DNA from: CAITNM01 sp037138055
GTDB taxonomy: Bacteria > Pseudomonadota > Alphaproteobacteria > Paracaedibacterales > CAITNM01
NCBI GenBank assembly: GCA_037138055.1
Contig: JBAXJB010000001.1
Coordinates: 32,303-96,302 of the forward strand
Length of the DNA stretch: 64,000 nucleotides
Direction of reading: 5' to 3'
Shown here: piece after piece, positions 63,956 to 64,000 of the stretch
Layout: each line of letters starts with the position of its first letter
Position numbering within the stretch: the stretch's first letter is position 1
Made by a program: the position numbers and the translations under genes
The notes under the pieces: model-generated
The model's database searches: none
Told to the model about the DNA's origin: nothing
What the model saw: the letters and a program-made list of their open reading frames with translations, nothing else

Positions 63956-64000
63956 CGTCAATTAGAATTTCTCCTAACGACAATTAAAAGTTCCATTTAT

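Noticed and set aside
1..64000. Mobile elements, prophage, CRISPR arrays or defence systems
   Set aside because: No transposase, phage or cas gene, and no spaced direct repeats were seen. The two tyrosine recombinases are the chromosomal XerC and XerD.

Overview
This 64 kb window looks like the chromosome of an AT-rich alphaproteobacterium. The evidence is a PopZ-type polar organiser (DUF2497), a giant 1513-residue NAD-dependent glutamate dehydrogenase, a DUF3035 (BamF-type) lipoprotein followed by two M16 peptidase genes, and an ABC1-kinase subfamily typical of the class. The MHS-family and Pht-like transporters at the left edge and the generally compact, often overlapping genes fit a host-associated or intracellular lineage such as Holosporales; that placement is inference, since no rRNA is present. 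Coding density is very high: no gap exceeds about 205 bases. There is one RNA gene, a tRNA-Pro(GGG). I saw no insertion sequence, prophage or CRISPR array.

Layout. 1-2.1 kb: two leftward MFS transporters, the first cut by the window edge. 2.3-6.3 kb: a HIG1-like membrane peptide coupled to lepA, then an S9 peptidase. 6.3-12.3 kb (leftward): a secreted HD hydrolase, glnA, a tandem GNAT, a second GNAT, lipB, dut and an SH3 protein. 12.5-21.5 kb (rightward): GT2 glycosyltransferase, gyrA, methyltransferase, popZ, tRNA-Pro, putA and plsC. 21.5-32.2 kb (leftward): a possible six-gene run, HAD hydrolase, gdhB, multispanning membrane protein, asnB, GT2 and ugd, combining amino-nitrogen and glycan functions. 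32.4-36.3 kb: histidine phosphatase facing der-bamB-yfgM. 36.4-42.5 kb: def facing the xerD-rimP-nusA-infB run. 42.6-50 kb: a ZIP-like membrane protein facing GST-comF-ABC1 kinase, then nnrE and uvrA. 50.1-60.9 kb (mostly rightward): rpiB, PPC protein, DUF3035 lipoprotein, inactive and active M16 proteins, pgi, class D beta-lactamase, glyQ, glyS, bamE and an ELM1-like protein. 61-64 kb: xerC, an orphan GspE/PilB-like ATPase and a secreted hypothetical.

Functional themes. Three probable BAM accessory lipoproteins (BamB, BamE, DUF3035/BamF) plus YfgM point to a conventional outer membrane. Both chromosome-dimer recombinases are present. Nitrogen flow is covered by GlnA (whose adenylylation tyrosine is replaced by Phe), NAD-GDH, AsnB and PutA. 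No obvious new multi-gene system such as a defence island or secretion locus is visible. The most interesting signals are small: a tRNA-Pro gene 15 bases upstream of the proline-degrading putA, short leader ORFs at glyQ and glnA, palindromes built over convergent stop codons, an exported SAMHD1-like HD protein, and a GspE ATPase lacking its zinc module.
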